Source of the DNA: JAXLVB01 sp046329195
GTDB lineage: Bacteria > Bacteroidota > Bacteroidia > Cytophagales > Spirosomataceae
DNA length: 64,000 nt
NCBI GenBank assembly: GCA_046329195.1
Contig: JAXLVB010000002.1
Span: forward strand, 620,001-684,000
Direction: 5' to 3'
A program made the position numbers and the translations under genes. Below, one piece after another: positions 8,002-16,348 of this stretch; the first letter of the stretch is position 1, and each line of letters opens with the position of its first letter. The notes below the pieces were generated by a model, which was not told the origin of the DNA, did no database searches, and saw only the letters and a list, made by a program, of their open reading frames with translations.

Positions 8002-9684
8002 TTAAAAGGAAAATGACAATCCCAAAAGAAAATTCAACCCTTGTTGTTTATAATACAGATAACGCTCGTAGTTTTTGCCTAAAATATTGTTCATTGAGAC
8101 AAAGGCCGAAAGCTGGTCTGTGAGTTGATAAGTCATTTTGGCGTTCAAGTCAACAATAGAATTGAGCTTGACTGTTTGGTTGGTTGCAAAATTCTTGCCA
8201 TAAATTCCACTCAAAAGATACACATCTGTCGTCAAGAAGAGTTTCTGCTTGAAAACCAAGGTGTTATTCCATGAAATTTTTAAGTTAGGTCTCGAAAAAG
8301 CTTTTTCCAAAGAACCCATGTTATAGTTGTAATATTCTACTTTTAAGAACGAACGCCAAAAATCTTCTTGTTGATAATTTAACTGACCTACCACCGAAGT
8401 GACGGAAGTTTTGAGCGAGTCATACAATACTACCAATTTGGAAGAATCAGCTTTTGCATTGGCAAATACATAAAAATCTTTGTATTGCCCGTACGAAATT
8501 TTGGCTTCGTAGTTGAATCCAGAGCCTAACGCCCCTTTTGTGCCTACATAAAACTGACGAGTGAGTTCGGTATTCTTCAAATTAGCTTGAGGAGCCAGCC
8601 AACGGTTTTCGGCAAGTAGTTCGGTTAGCGTATTGCGCTCAATGGTGCCATCCATTCCTGCAAAAATATGCACCCCTTGTAATGGCGTGAAATCTACATT
8701 AATCACAGGGAAACCCATGGTTCGGCTAAGGCTACGACGTTTGTCAGATTCTACTACTGCATTCAATGCCAACGAGACATTGAAGGTAGAAGTCTTGTAG
8801 GTAAACGATGGCTTTACCTGAAACCAATTCCGATTATCGGTAATCCCATCTTCTCGTTGGGTTACATGTGCAACAGCATCAAGATTTGAAAGGAAATTCT
8901 GATTGATGACAAATGAAGCATTGAATTTAGTGCCCCAATCCAGTTCTGAAGCAGTGTAATGATCTTTTAAGAAAGTGATTCCAGTTTTCAAGCCATAGTC
9001 TATCGAGGCATCATTTTTTGCGTTTTCGATACCTACGTTAAACGAATACTTGTTCAAAATTTGCTGGATAGTTTCTCGTTCGATGGGTGTGGCTTTTTGT
9101 TTGTACCCATAGAAATAAAACTGCTCACGGTCAAAACCTAATGAGCCAAACAACTTAAAGTCATTTGTCAAATACTTGGCGTTCAGCTTGATAACTTGTT
9201 CATTATTTGCCGAATTTTTATCATCAACAGGCCCCTGCGACGACGAGTTATGCTTGGCGTATAGATTCAGCACGCCGTCGTTTTCGGTCGGACTGGTCAA
9301 GAAGGCCTCGCCAAAAATACGCCCAAAATTACCTCCACCTAAGCGAACATAGTTGTCATAACCATTTTCAATCTTTCCATCGTTTTGAAAAGGGGAAATC
9401 ACTGGATTAAACTTCGAAGCGCCTACGTTTAGTTTTCGCTCAACAAATGAATACGTCTGCTTTTGAGATTCTGTATTCGCTTTGGGGGACGGAATTTTAT
9501 CAAAGATTCGGTTGGCAGGCGGCAACGTGATTTTACGATTTTTTTCGATGGTCACTTCTTCGTCTTGCACGGTACCTTCCCCTTTATTTTGAGCAATAGC
9601 TGCCGACGAAGTCAGTACGACTATGGCAGCAACGCTGGCAATTTTCCAACTTTTGAATGGGATATATTGAAATGTGTAGTTCAT
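8002..9684 (-). CDS. Outer-membrane beta-barrel protein, TonB-receptor-like but without plug
   Basis: From the ATG at 9684 the protein has about 560 residues with a clean signal peptide (KIASVAAIVVLTSSAAIAQ). The rest alternates aromatic/hydrophobic and polar residues like beta strands (YVRLGGGNFGRIFGEAF, LNAKMTYQLTDQLSAFVSMNN) and ends in ...GLSFSF, an aromatic C-terminus as in outer-membrane barrels. The end resembles the last strands of TonB-dependent receptors, but no plug or TonB box is seen. An upstream in-frame start at 9744 would place 20 odd residues before the signal peptide, so 9684 is preferred. Its place between the TPR and HU/SPOR genes suggests it is the outer-membrane part of this TonB unit. 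Confidence 0.75.
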   Translation of the reverse strand: MNYTFQYIPFKSWKIASVAAIVVLTSSAAIAQNKGEGTVQDEEVTIEKNRKITLPPANRIFDKIPSPKANTESQKQTYSFVERKLNVGASKFNPVISPFQNDGKIENGYDNYVRLGGGNFGRIFGEAFLTSPTENDGVLNLYAKHNSSSQGPVDDKNSANNEQVIKLNAKYLTNDFKLFGSLGFDREQFYFYGYKQKATPIERETIQQILNKYSFNVGIENAKNDASIDYGLKTGITFLKDHYTASELDWGTKFNASFVINQNFLSNLDAVAHVTQREDGITDNRNWFQVKPSFTYKTSTFNVSLALNAVVESDKRRSLSRTMGFPVINVDFTPLQGVHIFAGMDGTIERNTLTELLAENRWLAPQANLKNTELTRQFYVGTKGALGSGFNYEAKISYGQYKDFYVFANAKADSSKLVVLYDSLKTSVTSVVGQLNYQQEDFWRSFLKVEYYNYNMGSLEKAFSRPNLKISWNNTLVFKQKLFLTTDVYLLSGIYGKNFATNQTVKLNSIVDLNAKMTYQLTDQLSAFVSMNNILGKNYERYLYYKQQGLNFLLGLSFSF

Positions 9685-9784
9685 GTTAAACTTGATTTTT
9701 GCTTGCTTCAGGACCATGTAACCTCGATGTGGTTTCTTTTCCATACAAATAACTCACCTAAACTTCTACAAATCAGCCAATTAC

Positions 9785-12700
9785 CTATTTACCATCTAGG
9801 CCTTTCAGCCGGTTTTTAGCAGCTTGAACGGTTTCGGGATTCGGCGAGTTTTCGATAATTGAATTTAAGGTCGCTTTGGCTTGGAAGGTGTCGTTAGTAG
9901 CAATGAAGATATCGGCCAACAACAAGAAGTTTTTATCTAACCACTTGTCATAATTGCTAAACTGGTCAATAAAATCATAACAGGTTTTTTTAGCGACTTC
10001 GTATTGTTTATTTTTAAATTGGATTTCGGCGATATTATATTTTGCTTCTGCACCGATTTCATCTTTGGCTGCCGCCACTGTTTTTTCAAATTCCTCAATG
10101 GCTTTTTTAGAATCGCCCTTCGCTAAAGCAACTTTTCCATTATAAAGCATGGCTTTGTTTTGTGCACCCAAGTTGACACTACCAGCGTTGATGATTTCAC
10201 GGGTATAAACCAACACAGAGTCATACTTCGCTGTTAGGTAATACGACTCCATCAGACCCGTCCACGCATTTACCAAGTCTTTTTTATTACCTGCCATTTG
10301 AGTAAGCACTCGATAATTCCGAATCGCCTTTTGGTAGTTTTTGTTGGCAAACTCAATCTCTGCAGCTCGTTGTGCCGCCCGGTTTACGTTCGGCGACTTA
10401 TTCTCTTCTATAACTATATAATAGTATCGAAGTGCATTAGAAATGTCTTTGGTTCGGTAATACGAATCGGCCAATAAATACTTGGCCTCCACATTGTTGA
10501 TGCTTCCGGGGTAGTTTTGCATGTAGTTCAACAAAGCAGTGATAGCCTTATCGTATTTTTCGTTGTAATACAGGTTTTTAGCTGTTTCATACTCCAATTT
10601 TTCAAGAGATCCATCGCCAGGGTTAGCCCGTTTGTATTGGGCCAATACTTCTTGAAACTCTTCAGGACGACCCACGGTGTTAAGTGCATCTTGAACTCCT
10701 GCAATGGCATCTTGAGCATATTTTGACGAAGGATATTTGTTCAAAATGGTTTTGTAATCGTTAATAGCCTCTTCGTTTGACTGGAGGTTTGAGTAAGCAA
10801 TAGCTCGCTTCAACAACGCTGCGGGCACCAAGAAACTTCTATTTTGTTGCTGTATCAGCCGTGTAAAATCTCGCACCGCCACCTGATAATTTCCTGAATT
10901 CAAGTCAATTACACCAATTTGAAACATTGCATCATCCACATAACGTGACGAGGGATATTGGGTCAGCACTTTATCAAAAGCAGCTTTTGCTTCTTGACCT
11001 TTGTCTTGATACGCCAGCATCAAGCCTTTTTGGTAAGTAGCATAGTCTTTGTCAGTTTTGCCCGATGCCAATACTTGGTCATAGAGTTTCTGGGCTTCAT
11101 TATAATTTTTATTGACAAAGTAACAGTCGCCCATACGAGCCAAGGCATCTTCATAATTAAGGCGATTGGAGGCAGTTTTGAGCTTATCAGTGTAGTTTTT
11201 AAAATGAGTTAGAGCTTGGTCGTATTGTTGTTGATTAAAAAAAGCGTATCCTAATCCATAACGACTCCTTAGCTGGCTTTCTGTTAGCGAAGGGGCATTG
11301 TCGCTAATCCGAAGGAGTTGGTTGTATTGAGCGATAGCCTCGTCATACTGACGATTTCCAGAAAAGGCTTCTGCTTTCCAGAAATTTGCCGAAACTTTCA
11401 AATCATTATCTATCGGATTTTGGAGTGATTTATCAAAATACGCAATAGCTTGGCCAAATCGCTCACCATTGAACTCAATGACTCCTTGATTATAGGCCAT
11501 GCGCTGATAAGCCGCACTGATTCGGGTAGTTTTCCGTTTCAAGCCTTCAATGTAAGCAAGGGCTGCGCTATAATTATTACTATTTAAGTAGGACTCACTA
11601 ATTAGTTCATTTGCTTCGTTCTCAAAACGGCTATCAGGATACGTTTTTAAAAACTCTTCAAATTCCTTAATTGCATCTGTGCCTTTATTGAGGTCCAATT
11701 GTATTTTGGCATGGTTAAAAGCAGCTTCTTCCTGAACTTCCTTATTAAATTTTAGCTTACGAGCTTGGTCAAACGACAATAAAGCAGCATTTGGATTATC
11801 GCTTTTTAGGTGACTGATCCCCATGTAGTAACTCGCATATTGACCCACAGTGTCTTTATTAGCAGCAACGCCTTTCAGGGCATCAATGGCCTTTTTGTAA
11901 TCATTAGCTCTATACAATGAATATCCGTATCGAAACTGAGCTTGTGCTGGCATCCGATTGCCCCGAACCGAAGCAAACTGATTATAATACACAACTGCCT
12001 GCTCAAAATTTCCTTTTTGATAATAGACTTCAGCCGTTAAAAGTGCCAAATCGTCCAGTTTCACGCCTGAGCGTTTATTCTTCAACAATGGTTCGGTATA
12101 AGCCACCAGTGCATCGTATTTTTTCTGACGATAATACACATTGGCAATGAGTCCGGGCATTTCGGTACGGTAATTCGGGTGGTTTTCAATATGTTTGAAA
12201 TCTGAGATTGCCTCATCGTAGTTTTCATTGCGAAGGTTGATGTGTCCGGCATAATAACTTGCCGATGCCGCATAATCGTCGGCATTATTTTTTATCTCAT
12301 TAAAAATAGGCAACGCTTTCGCTAAGTTTTGTTGATTGTAATACGCCATCGCCAACTTGAAGCGAGTTTCTTGACTTTGGGCAAAGCTCAACTGCGAAGG
12401 GTCTGCCTTCTCCAAAAACACCGTCGCCTTGTTATAGTCTTCCTTCGTAAAATAATACAGGCCCAGCTCTCGGTAGAGTTGACTGGATTTGGGATGCTCT
12501 GAGTGATTATGAACAAATCGGTCGGCTTGGAGTTCTGCTTCAGGATAGTTCATGTAAAGAGCGCATACAATCATGTAATATTCGGCTGTTACCGAATTAT
12601 AGTTATCTGTTTCTAAGACCCCTTTGTTGCCTTGCAAGTAATTCTCAAATTCTTGGCGGGCTGCTGGATAAATCCGCTTTTCAAAAAATTCGAGACCATT

Positions 12701-12829
12701 TTTAAAATGCTGGTCGTTTTGGGTGTAAGAGAGCGTATTTTGGGCGTAAAGTACTCCCGACCAGCAACATAAAATTCCGAGACAAAGTGTGTAAAACCGC
12801 ATGGGTGATAAACGCATCATTTTTTTCAT
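9785..12829 (-). CDS. Large exported tetratricopeptide-repeat protein
   Basis: 1014 residues: a signal peptide ending in VLYAQ near residue 30, then TPR-like helical repeats along nearly the whole length (for example YDQALTHFKNY, YNEAQKLYDQVLASG, YDKAITALLNYMQNYPGS, KKAIEEFEKTVA). Such proteins act as scaffolds; the location is predicted periplasmic or outer-membrane-associated. It is the first gene of the six-gene minus-strand operon ending in tonB. No catalytic domain was recognised. Function unknown; a role in assembling the TonB-linked envelope complex is inference. Confidence 0.85.
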   Translation of the reverse strand: MKKMMRLSPMRFYTLCLGILCCWSGVLYAQNTLSYTQNDQHFKNGLEFFEKRIYPAARQEFENYLQGNKGVLETDNYNSVTAEYYMIVCALYMNYPEAELQADRFVHNHSEHPKSSQLYRELGLYYFTKEDYNKATVFLEKADPSQLSFAQSQETRFKLAMAYYNQQNLAKALPIFNEIKNNADDYAASASYYAGHINLRNENYDEAISDFKHIENHPNYRTEMPGLIANVYYRQKKYDALVAYTEPLLKNKRSGVKLDDLALLTAEVYYQKGNFEQAVVYYNQFASVRGNRMPAQAQFRYGYSLYRANDYKKAIDALKGVAANKDTVGQYASYYMGISHLKSDNPNAALLSFDQARKLKFNKEVQEEAAFNHAKIQLDLNKGTDAIKEFEEFLKTYPDSRFENEANELISESYLNSNNYSAALAYIEGLKRKTTRISAAYQRMAYNQGVIEFNGERFGQAIAYFDKSLQNPIDNDLKVSANFWKAEAFSGNRQYDEAIAQYNQLLRISDNAPSLTESQLRSRYGLGYAFFNQQQYDQALTHFKNYTDKLKTASNRLNYEDALARMGDCYFVNKNYNEAQKLYDQVLASGKTDKDYATYQKGLMLAYQDKGQEAKAAFDKVLTQYPSSRYVDDAMFQIGVIDLNSGNYQVAVRDFTRLIQQQNRSFLVPAALLKRAIAYSNLQSNEEAINDYKTILNKYPSSKYAQDAIAGVQDALNTVGRPEEFQEVLAQYKRANPGDGSLEKLEYETAKNLYYNEKYDKAITALLNYMQNYPGSINNVEAKYLLADSYYRTKDISNALRYYYIVIEENKSPNVNRAAQRAAEIEFANKNYQKAIRNYRVLTQMAGNKKDLVNAWTGLMESYYLTAKYDSVLVYTREIINAGSVNLGAQNKAMLYNGKVALAKGDSKKAIEEFEKTVAAAKDEIGAEAKYNIAEIQFKNKQYEVAKKTCYDFIDQFSNYDKWLDKNFLLLADIFIATNDTFQAKATLNSIIENSPNPETVQAAKNRLKGLDGK

Positions 12830-12938
12830 TAATCAAAAATAATAAGATAGTGACTCCACCTGTCTCCACGTACAGGCTCGTAAAATGAAAGGAGATGATA
12901 GCAAAATTTCGGCAGTAAATCTATGCAAATCAGTAATA

Positions 12939-12970
12939 TTTGCGAAGGATGAATGAAACGGATAGTTTCG
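12939..12970 (+). promoter_or_regulatory. Putative promoter of the M61 peptidase gene
   Basis: TTTG (12939-12942), 20 bases, then TAGTTTCG (12963-12970), one mismatch from TAnnTTTG. The leader would be about 45 bases. Confidence 0.45.
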
Positions 12971-13019
12971 CACTCGAAAACTCATTTCGCAAAATAAACG
13001 CAAATTATTAAATTATAGT

Positions 13020-14858
13020 ATGAAAAAACACTTCGCCCTTGTTTTGTCCTTGTTTTTTATCATATCACTCAGGACAATTCAACTCGCTGCACAAACTAAA
13101 ACCCCATCGGCTGAGGTAAGTTATGTACTTTCGATGTCTCAGCCACAAACTCATTACTTTGAGGTTGAAATGAAAGTGTCAGGCCTCAAGAACCAACAAC
13201 TCCTCAAACAAGGGTTTCTGGATTTTAAAATGCCTGTCTGGACACCAGGTTCTTATTTGATTCGGGAATATGCCAAAAACGTAGAAGGCTTTGAAGCTTC
13301 GGCGAGTGGGAAAGTCTTACTGTCTCAAAAAATCAACAAAAACACGTGGCGAGTGCAACATAATGGAAATGGCACGATTTCGGTCAAGTACAAGGTGTAT
13401 GCCTACGAGCTAAGTGTGCGTACCAGTTTTTTGGATGAGTCGCACGGTTATTTAAACGGTGCCAGCATGTTTTTGTATGTAGATGCCCTCAAAAGCGAAC
13501 CACTAACCCTTACGGTTGTTCCGTACAAAGATTGGAAAATGGTTTCGACGGGGTTGCCTACATCTACCAAAGGAAACTTTACGTTTGAGGCTCCCAATTA
13601 TGACATTCTCGTGGACTCCCCTATCGAAATCGGCAATCAAAAAGTACTGACATTCACAGCCCTTGGAGTACCTCATTATGTGGCTATGTATGGCGAAGCT
13701 AACTACGACGAAAGTAAAGTAGTAGCCGAAATGAAGAAAGTTGTAGAAACAGCAGCCTCGGTAGTAGGTGAACATCCTTGTAAAGACTACACCTTTATTG
13801 TGCATAATATCCAACGAGGCGGTGGTGGTCTGGAGCACTTAAACTCCACTACCCTTCAGGTATCACGTAATACCTATACTTCGCCTTTGGGGCTAAATCA
13901 ATTTTTGAGTTTGGTTGCTCACGAATATTTTCACCTCTGGAATGTCAAACGTATTCGGCCTAAAGCCTTGGGACCATTTGACTACGAAAACGAAAATTAT
14001 ACGCACCTCCTCTGGGTTTCAGAAGGATTTACTACTTTTTATCAGACTTACATACTGCGCAAAGCTGGTATTTTAACGCCAGAGGTGTACCTCAATCGGT
14101 TTACTAGCGAAATAGCAGGTATCGAGAACACTCCTGGTCAGCGAGTGCAGTCGGTTGCCGAATCTAGCTGGGATGCTTGGATTAAGTATTACCGCCAAAA
14201 CGAAAACTCAAAAAATAGTCTCATCTCTTATTACGACAAAGGCTCGGTGATTGGAGCATTGCTCAATCTGGCGATTTTGGCAGAAACCAACGGACAGAAA
14301 AATCTAGACGACGTGATGCGATACCTCTGGAACGAGTACTATAAAAAACAAGGCAGAGGTTTTACGGACGAAGAAATGCAGAAAGCCGTAGAAACCGTAG
14401 CTGGGAAAAGCCTGAATGATTTTTTCCAAAAATATATCTGGGGAACCGACGTGATTGACTACAATGCGTTCTTAAAACCAGTAGGTTGTCAACTTACAGC
14501 CAAGCAGAATAGTCAAGAAGGTTTTTTGGGAGCCGATTCTCGTGTCACCGAAGGCAGGCTATTGATTACCTCCGTTTTCCGTGATTCACCAGCGTACAAT
14601 GATGGCCTAAATGTAAACGACGAAATCGTCGCTGTCAACGATTCGCCCATTACGCCCAAAGTGGACGCCCTCAATCAGTTGGCCAAAACTTTGAAGCCCG
14701 GAGATGCTTTCAAAGTAAGTTTAATTCGGGATGGGTTAAAAAAAGAAATTTCTGTTACCCTCAAAAGTAATCCGAACCGAACCTTTGCCATAGAGCGACT
14801 CCCCAATCTAACCCCCGAACAAGAGTCACTTTATAAAAAGTGGTTGTATCTTCAATAA
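13020..14858 (+). CDS. M61 (glycyl aminopeptidase) family metallopeptidase with PDZ domain
   Basis: 612 residues with an N-terminal signal peptide (cleavage near QLAAQ). The M61 domain shows the zinc motif HEYFH at 301-305 followed by LWNVKRIRP, and the third ligand Glu335 in WVSEGFTTFY. A C-terminal PDZ domain occupies roughly 485-585 (RLLITSVFRDSPAYNDGLNVNDEIVAVND). M61 enzymes are exported aminopeptidases preferring small N-terminal residues; the substrate here is unknown. The gene stands alone between a probable promoter and a strong bidirectional terminator. Confidence 0.93.
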   Translation: MKKHFALVLSLFFIISLRTIQLAAQTKTPSAEVSYVLSMSQPQTHYFEVEMKVSGLKNQQLLKQGFLDFKMPVWTPGSYLIREYAKNVEGFEASASGKVLLSQKINKNTWRVQHNGNGTISVKYKVYAYELSVRTSFLDESHGYLNGASMFLYVDALKSEPLTLTVVPYKDWKMVSTGLPTSTKGNFTFEAPNYDILVDSPIEIGNQKVLTFTALGVPHYVAMYGEANYDESKVVAEMKKVVETAASVVGEHPCKDYTFIVHNIQRGGGGLEHLNSTTLQVSRNTYTSPLGLNQFLSLVAHEYFHLWNVKRIRPKALGPFDYENENYTHLLWVSEGFTTFYQTYILRKAGILTPEVYLNRFTSEIAGIENTPGQRVQSVAESSWDAWIKYYRQNENSKNSLISYYDKGSVIGALLNLAILAETNGQKNLDDVMRYLWNEYYKKQGRGFTDEEMQKAVETVAGKSLNDFFQKYIWGTDVIDYNAFLKPVGCQLTAKQNSQEGFLGADSRVTEGRLLITSVFRDSPAYNDGLNVNDEIVAVNDSPITPKVDALNQLAKTLKPGDAFKVSLIRDGLKKEISVTLKSNPNRTFAIERLPNLTPEQESLYKKWLYLQ

Positions 14859-14876
14859 CTAATTGCTTGCTAAAAC

Positions 14877-14910
14877 AAAACGGTTCAGGCCAAAGTGCTT
14901 GAACCGTTTT
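14877..14910. terminator. Bidirectional terminator between convergent genes
   Basis: AAAACGGTTCA ... TGAACCGTTTT: 11 bp stem with a 12-base loop, giving A/T flanks in both directions. It serves the M61 gene and the convergent small gene at 14932. Confidence 0.85.
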
Positions 14911-14931
14911 TAGGTTGACACAAATAGTGCC

Positions 14932-15177
14932 TTAATCTTCCACACTTTCAAGAGCCATCTCAAAATCACGACCCATTTCCTCAAAACGGGCCATTACTTT
15001 ATCAATAAACGATTCGCTCAACATATCTTTCAGCTCGTCTTCGCCGGCTACATCAAACTCGCTCACTTTATAGACTTGCTCCAGAAGTCCTTTTTCTATT
15101 TTGATAATGTACTTGCTATTCCACGAATAGAGTGTAATCTTACACGAAGGATTCGGAATTTCGCCAATGATTTTCAT
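14932..15177 (-). CDS. Small conserved hypothetical protein, 81 residues
   Basis: From the ATG at 15177 the protein begins MKIIGEIPNPSCKITLYSWN and ends in an acidic helix (ARFEEMGRDFEMALESVED). An in-frame ATG at 15273 would add 32 residues without conserved character, so the shorter form is preferred. No signal peptide, membrane segment or known catalytic motif. Sequence quality (mixed alpha/beta, normal codon use) and the terminator placed after it support a real gene; I do not recognise a function. It is divergent from the TPR lipoprotein gene. Confidence 0.7.
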   Translation of the reverse strand: MKIIGEIPNPSCKITLYSWNSKYIIKIEKGLLEQVYKVSEFDVAGEDELKDMLSESFIDKVMARFEEMGRDFEMALESVED

Positions 15178-15289
15178 ATTTTTTACTTGCCTACTCCCCA
15201 TTTTAGGACTTGTTTTGTTGTATAATATATTATAGTATGGTTGGGGTTCCCTAACTACAGATGAAGTACTCACAAAATTACAAGTTACG

Positions 15290-16312
15290 ATGAAAAGTCA
15301 ACACTCGTTTATGCTCAAATGCTGCTTTATTTTCGCTATTTTCTGTTGGTCATGTACTGACAAAAACGAGAGTGAGGCCATTCATTTTTTCCAACGTGGC
15401 AACATGCACTTTCAGAAAAAAGAATATGAAAATGCACTTTACTTTTTTAATGAAGCCATTGAAAAAAAATCAGACTTTACCGATGCTTACAACAACCGGG
15501 GGTTTACCTATTACAAAATGGGCAAATTTGAAGAAGCGCTGTCTAATTTCGACAAAGCCCTCGAATTACAACCCGACTACACAGAGGCACAGTTTAATCG
15601 AGCCTTAAGTCTATACGAATTAAGCGACCGGCGCTGTTTGGATGATTTTGAAAAAGTCGCCGCCAAATTCAAAGATTCGTCATATGTTTTTGTAAGCCTG
15701 GGCAATGCAAAGTCCTTGTTTCAAGATGCTTCAGGTGCCGTGGCTGCTTTTGATAGAGCTATTGCATTGAAGTCCAGCAATGTAGAAGCGTATGTCAATC
15801 GAGGTTTTTTGTATTTTCAACAAAAAAAATGGTCGCAAGCCAAAGTTGATTTCGAGAAAGCGCTTTCTCTTAATTCTAACCAACCTTTTGCCTTAAACAA
15901 CATGAGTATGATGATGGCTCAAGAAGAAAAATATACCGAGGCACTCCAGTATGTCAATAGAGCGCTGGAAGAAAGTCCTTCTAATCCTATATTTAAAAAC
16001 AATAAAGGATATTATTTGCTGATGGTTGGGAAATACGAAGAAGCTAAAAACGAAATTGAATCTGCCCTACGAAATAACGACAAAAACGGTTGGATTTACA
16101 GGAATCGTGGCATCTATTTCTTAAAAACCAATCAAGCACAACAAGCCCTATCAGATTTAGAAAAAGCTGAAAAACTTGACCCGTCCATTGATTTAATTTA
16201 TTATTACCTTGGTTTAGCATATCAAGCAAAGGGTGATTTGGCCGAAGCCCAACACGCTTGGTCTCGAGGCAAAGCCCTCAACGATGGTAAGTCAGCCTTC
16301 ATGCTCAAGTAA
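15290..16312 (+). CDS. Tetratricopeptide-repeat lipoprotein
   Basis: 340 residues. The N-terminus ends in IFCWSC, a lipobox-like motif with Cys22, predicting a lipoprotein. The rest is built from about eight TPR units (YNNRGFTYYKMGKFEEALSN, YVNRGFLYFQQKKWSQAKVD, IYYYLGLAYQAKGDLAEAQ). Probably a periplasm-facing adaptor. The next gene follows after 36 bases on the same strand and may be co-transcribed. The start is the first of two nearby ATGs; MLKCC at residue 8 is a possible alternative. Confidence 0.85.
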   Translation: MKSQHSFMLKCCFIFAIFCWSCTDKNESEAIHFFQRGNMHFQKKEYENALYFFNEAIEKKSDFTDAYNNRGFTYYKMGKFEEALSNFDKALELQPDYTEAQFNRALSLYELSDRRCLDDFEKVAAKFKDSSYVFVSLGNAKSLFQDASGAVAAFDRAIALKSSNVEAYVNRGFLYFQQKKWSQAKVDFEKALSLNSNQPFALNNMSMMMAQEEKYTEALQYVNRALEESPSNPIFKNNKGYYLLMVGKYEEAKNEIESALRNNDKNGWIYRNRGIYFLKTNQAQQALSDLEKAEKLDPSIDLIYYYLGLAYQAKGDLAEAQHAWSRGKALNDGKSAFMLK

Positions 16313-16348
16313 ACGCACATTCATCAACCCACCAAAACCCATAAATCC

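Noticed and set aside
9685..9744. Upstream start for the barrel protein
   Set aside because: It would place 20 charged residues before a clear signal peptide.
12834..12841. TATTTTTG on the minus strand, considered as promoter of the TPR/TonB operon
   Set aside because: Only 4 bases before the ATG with no -33 element, in poly-A-rich sequence; the operon promoter probably lies further upstream and was not identified.
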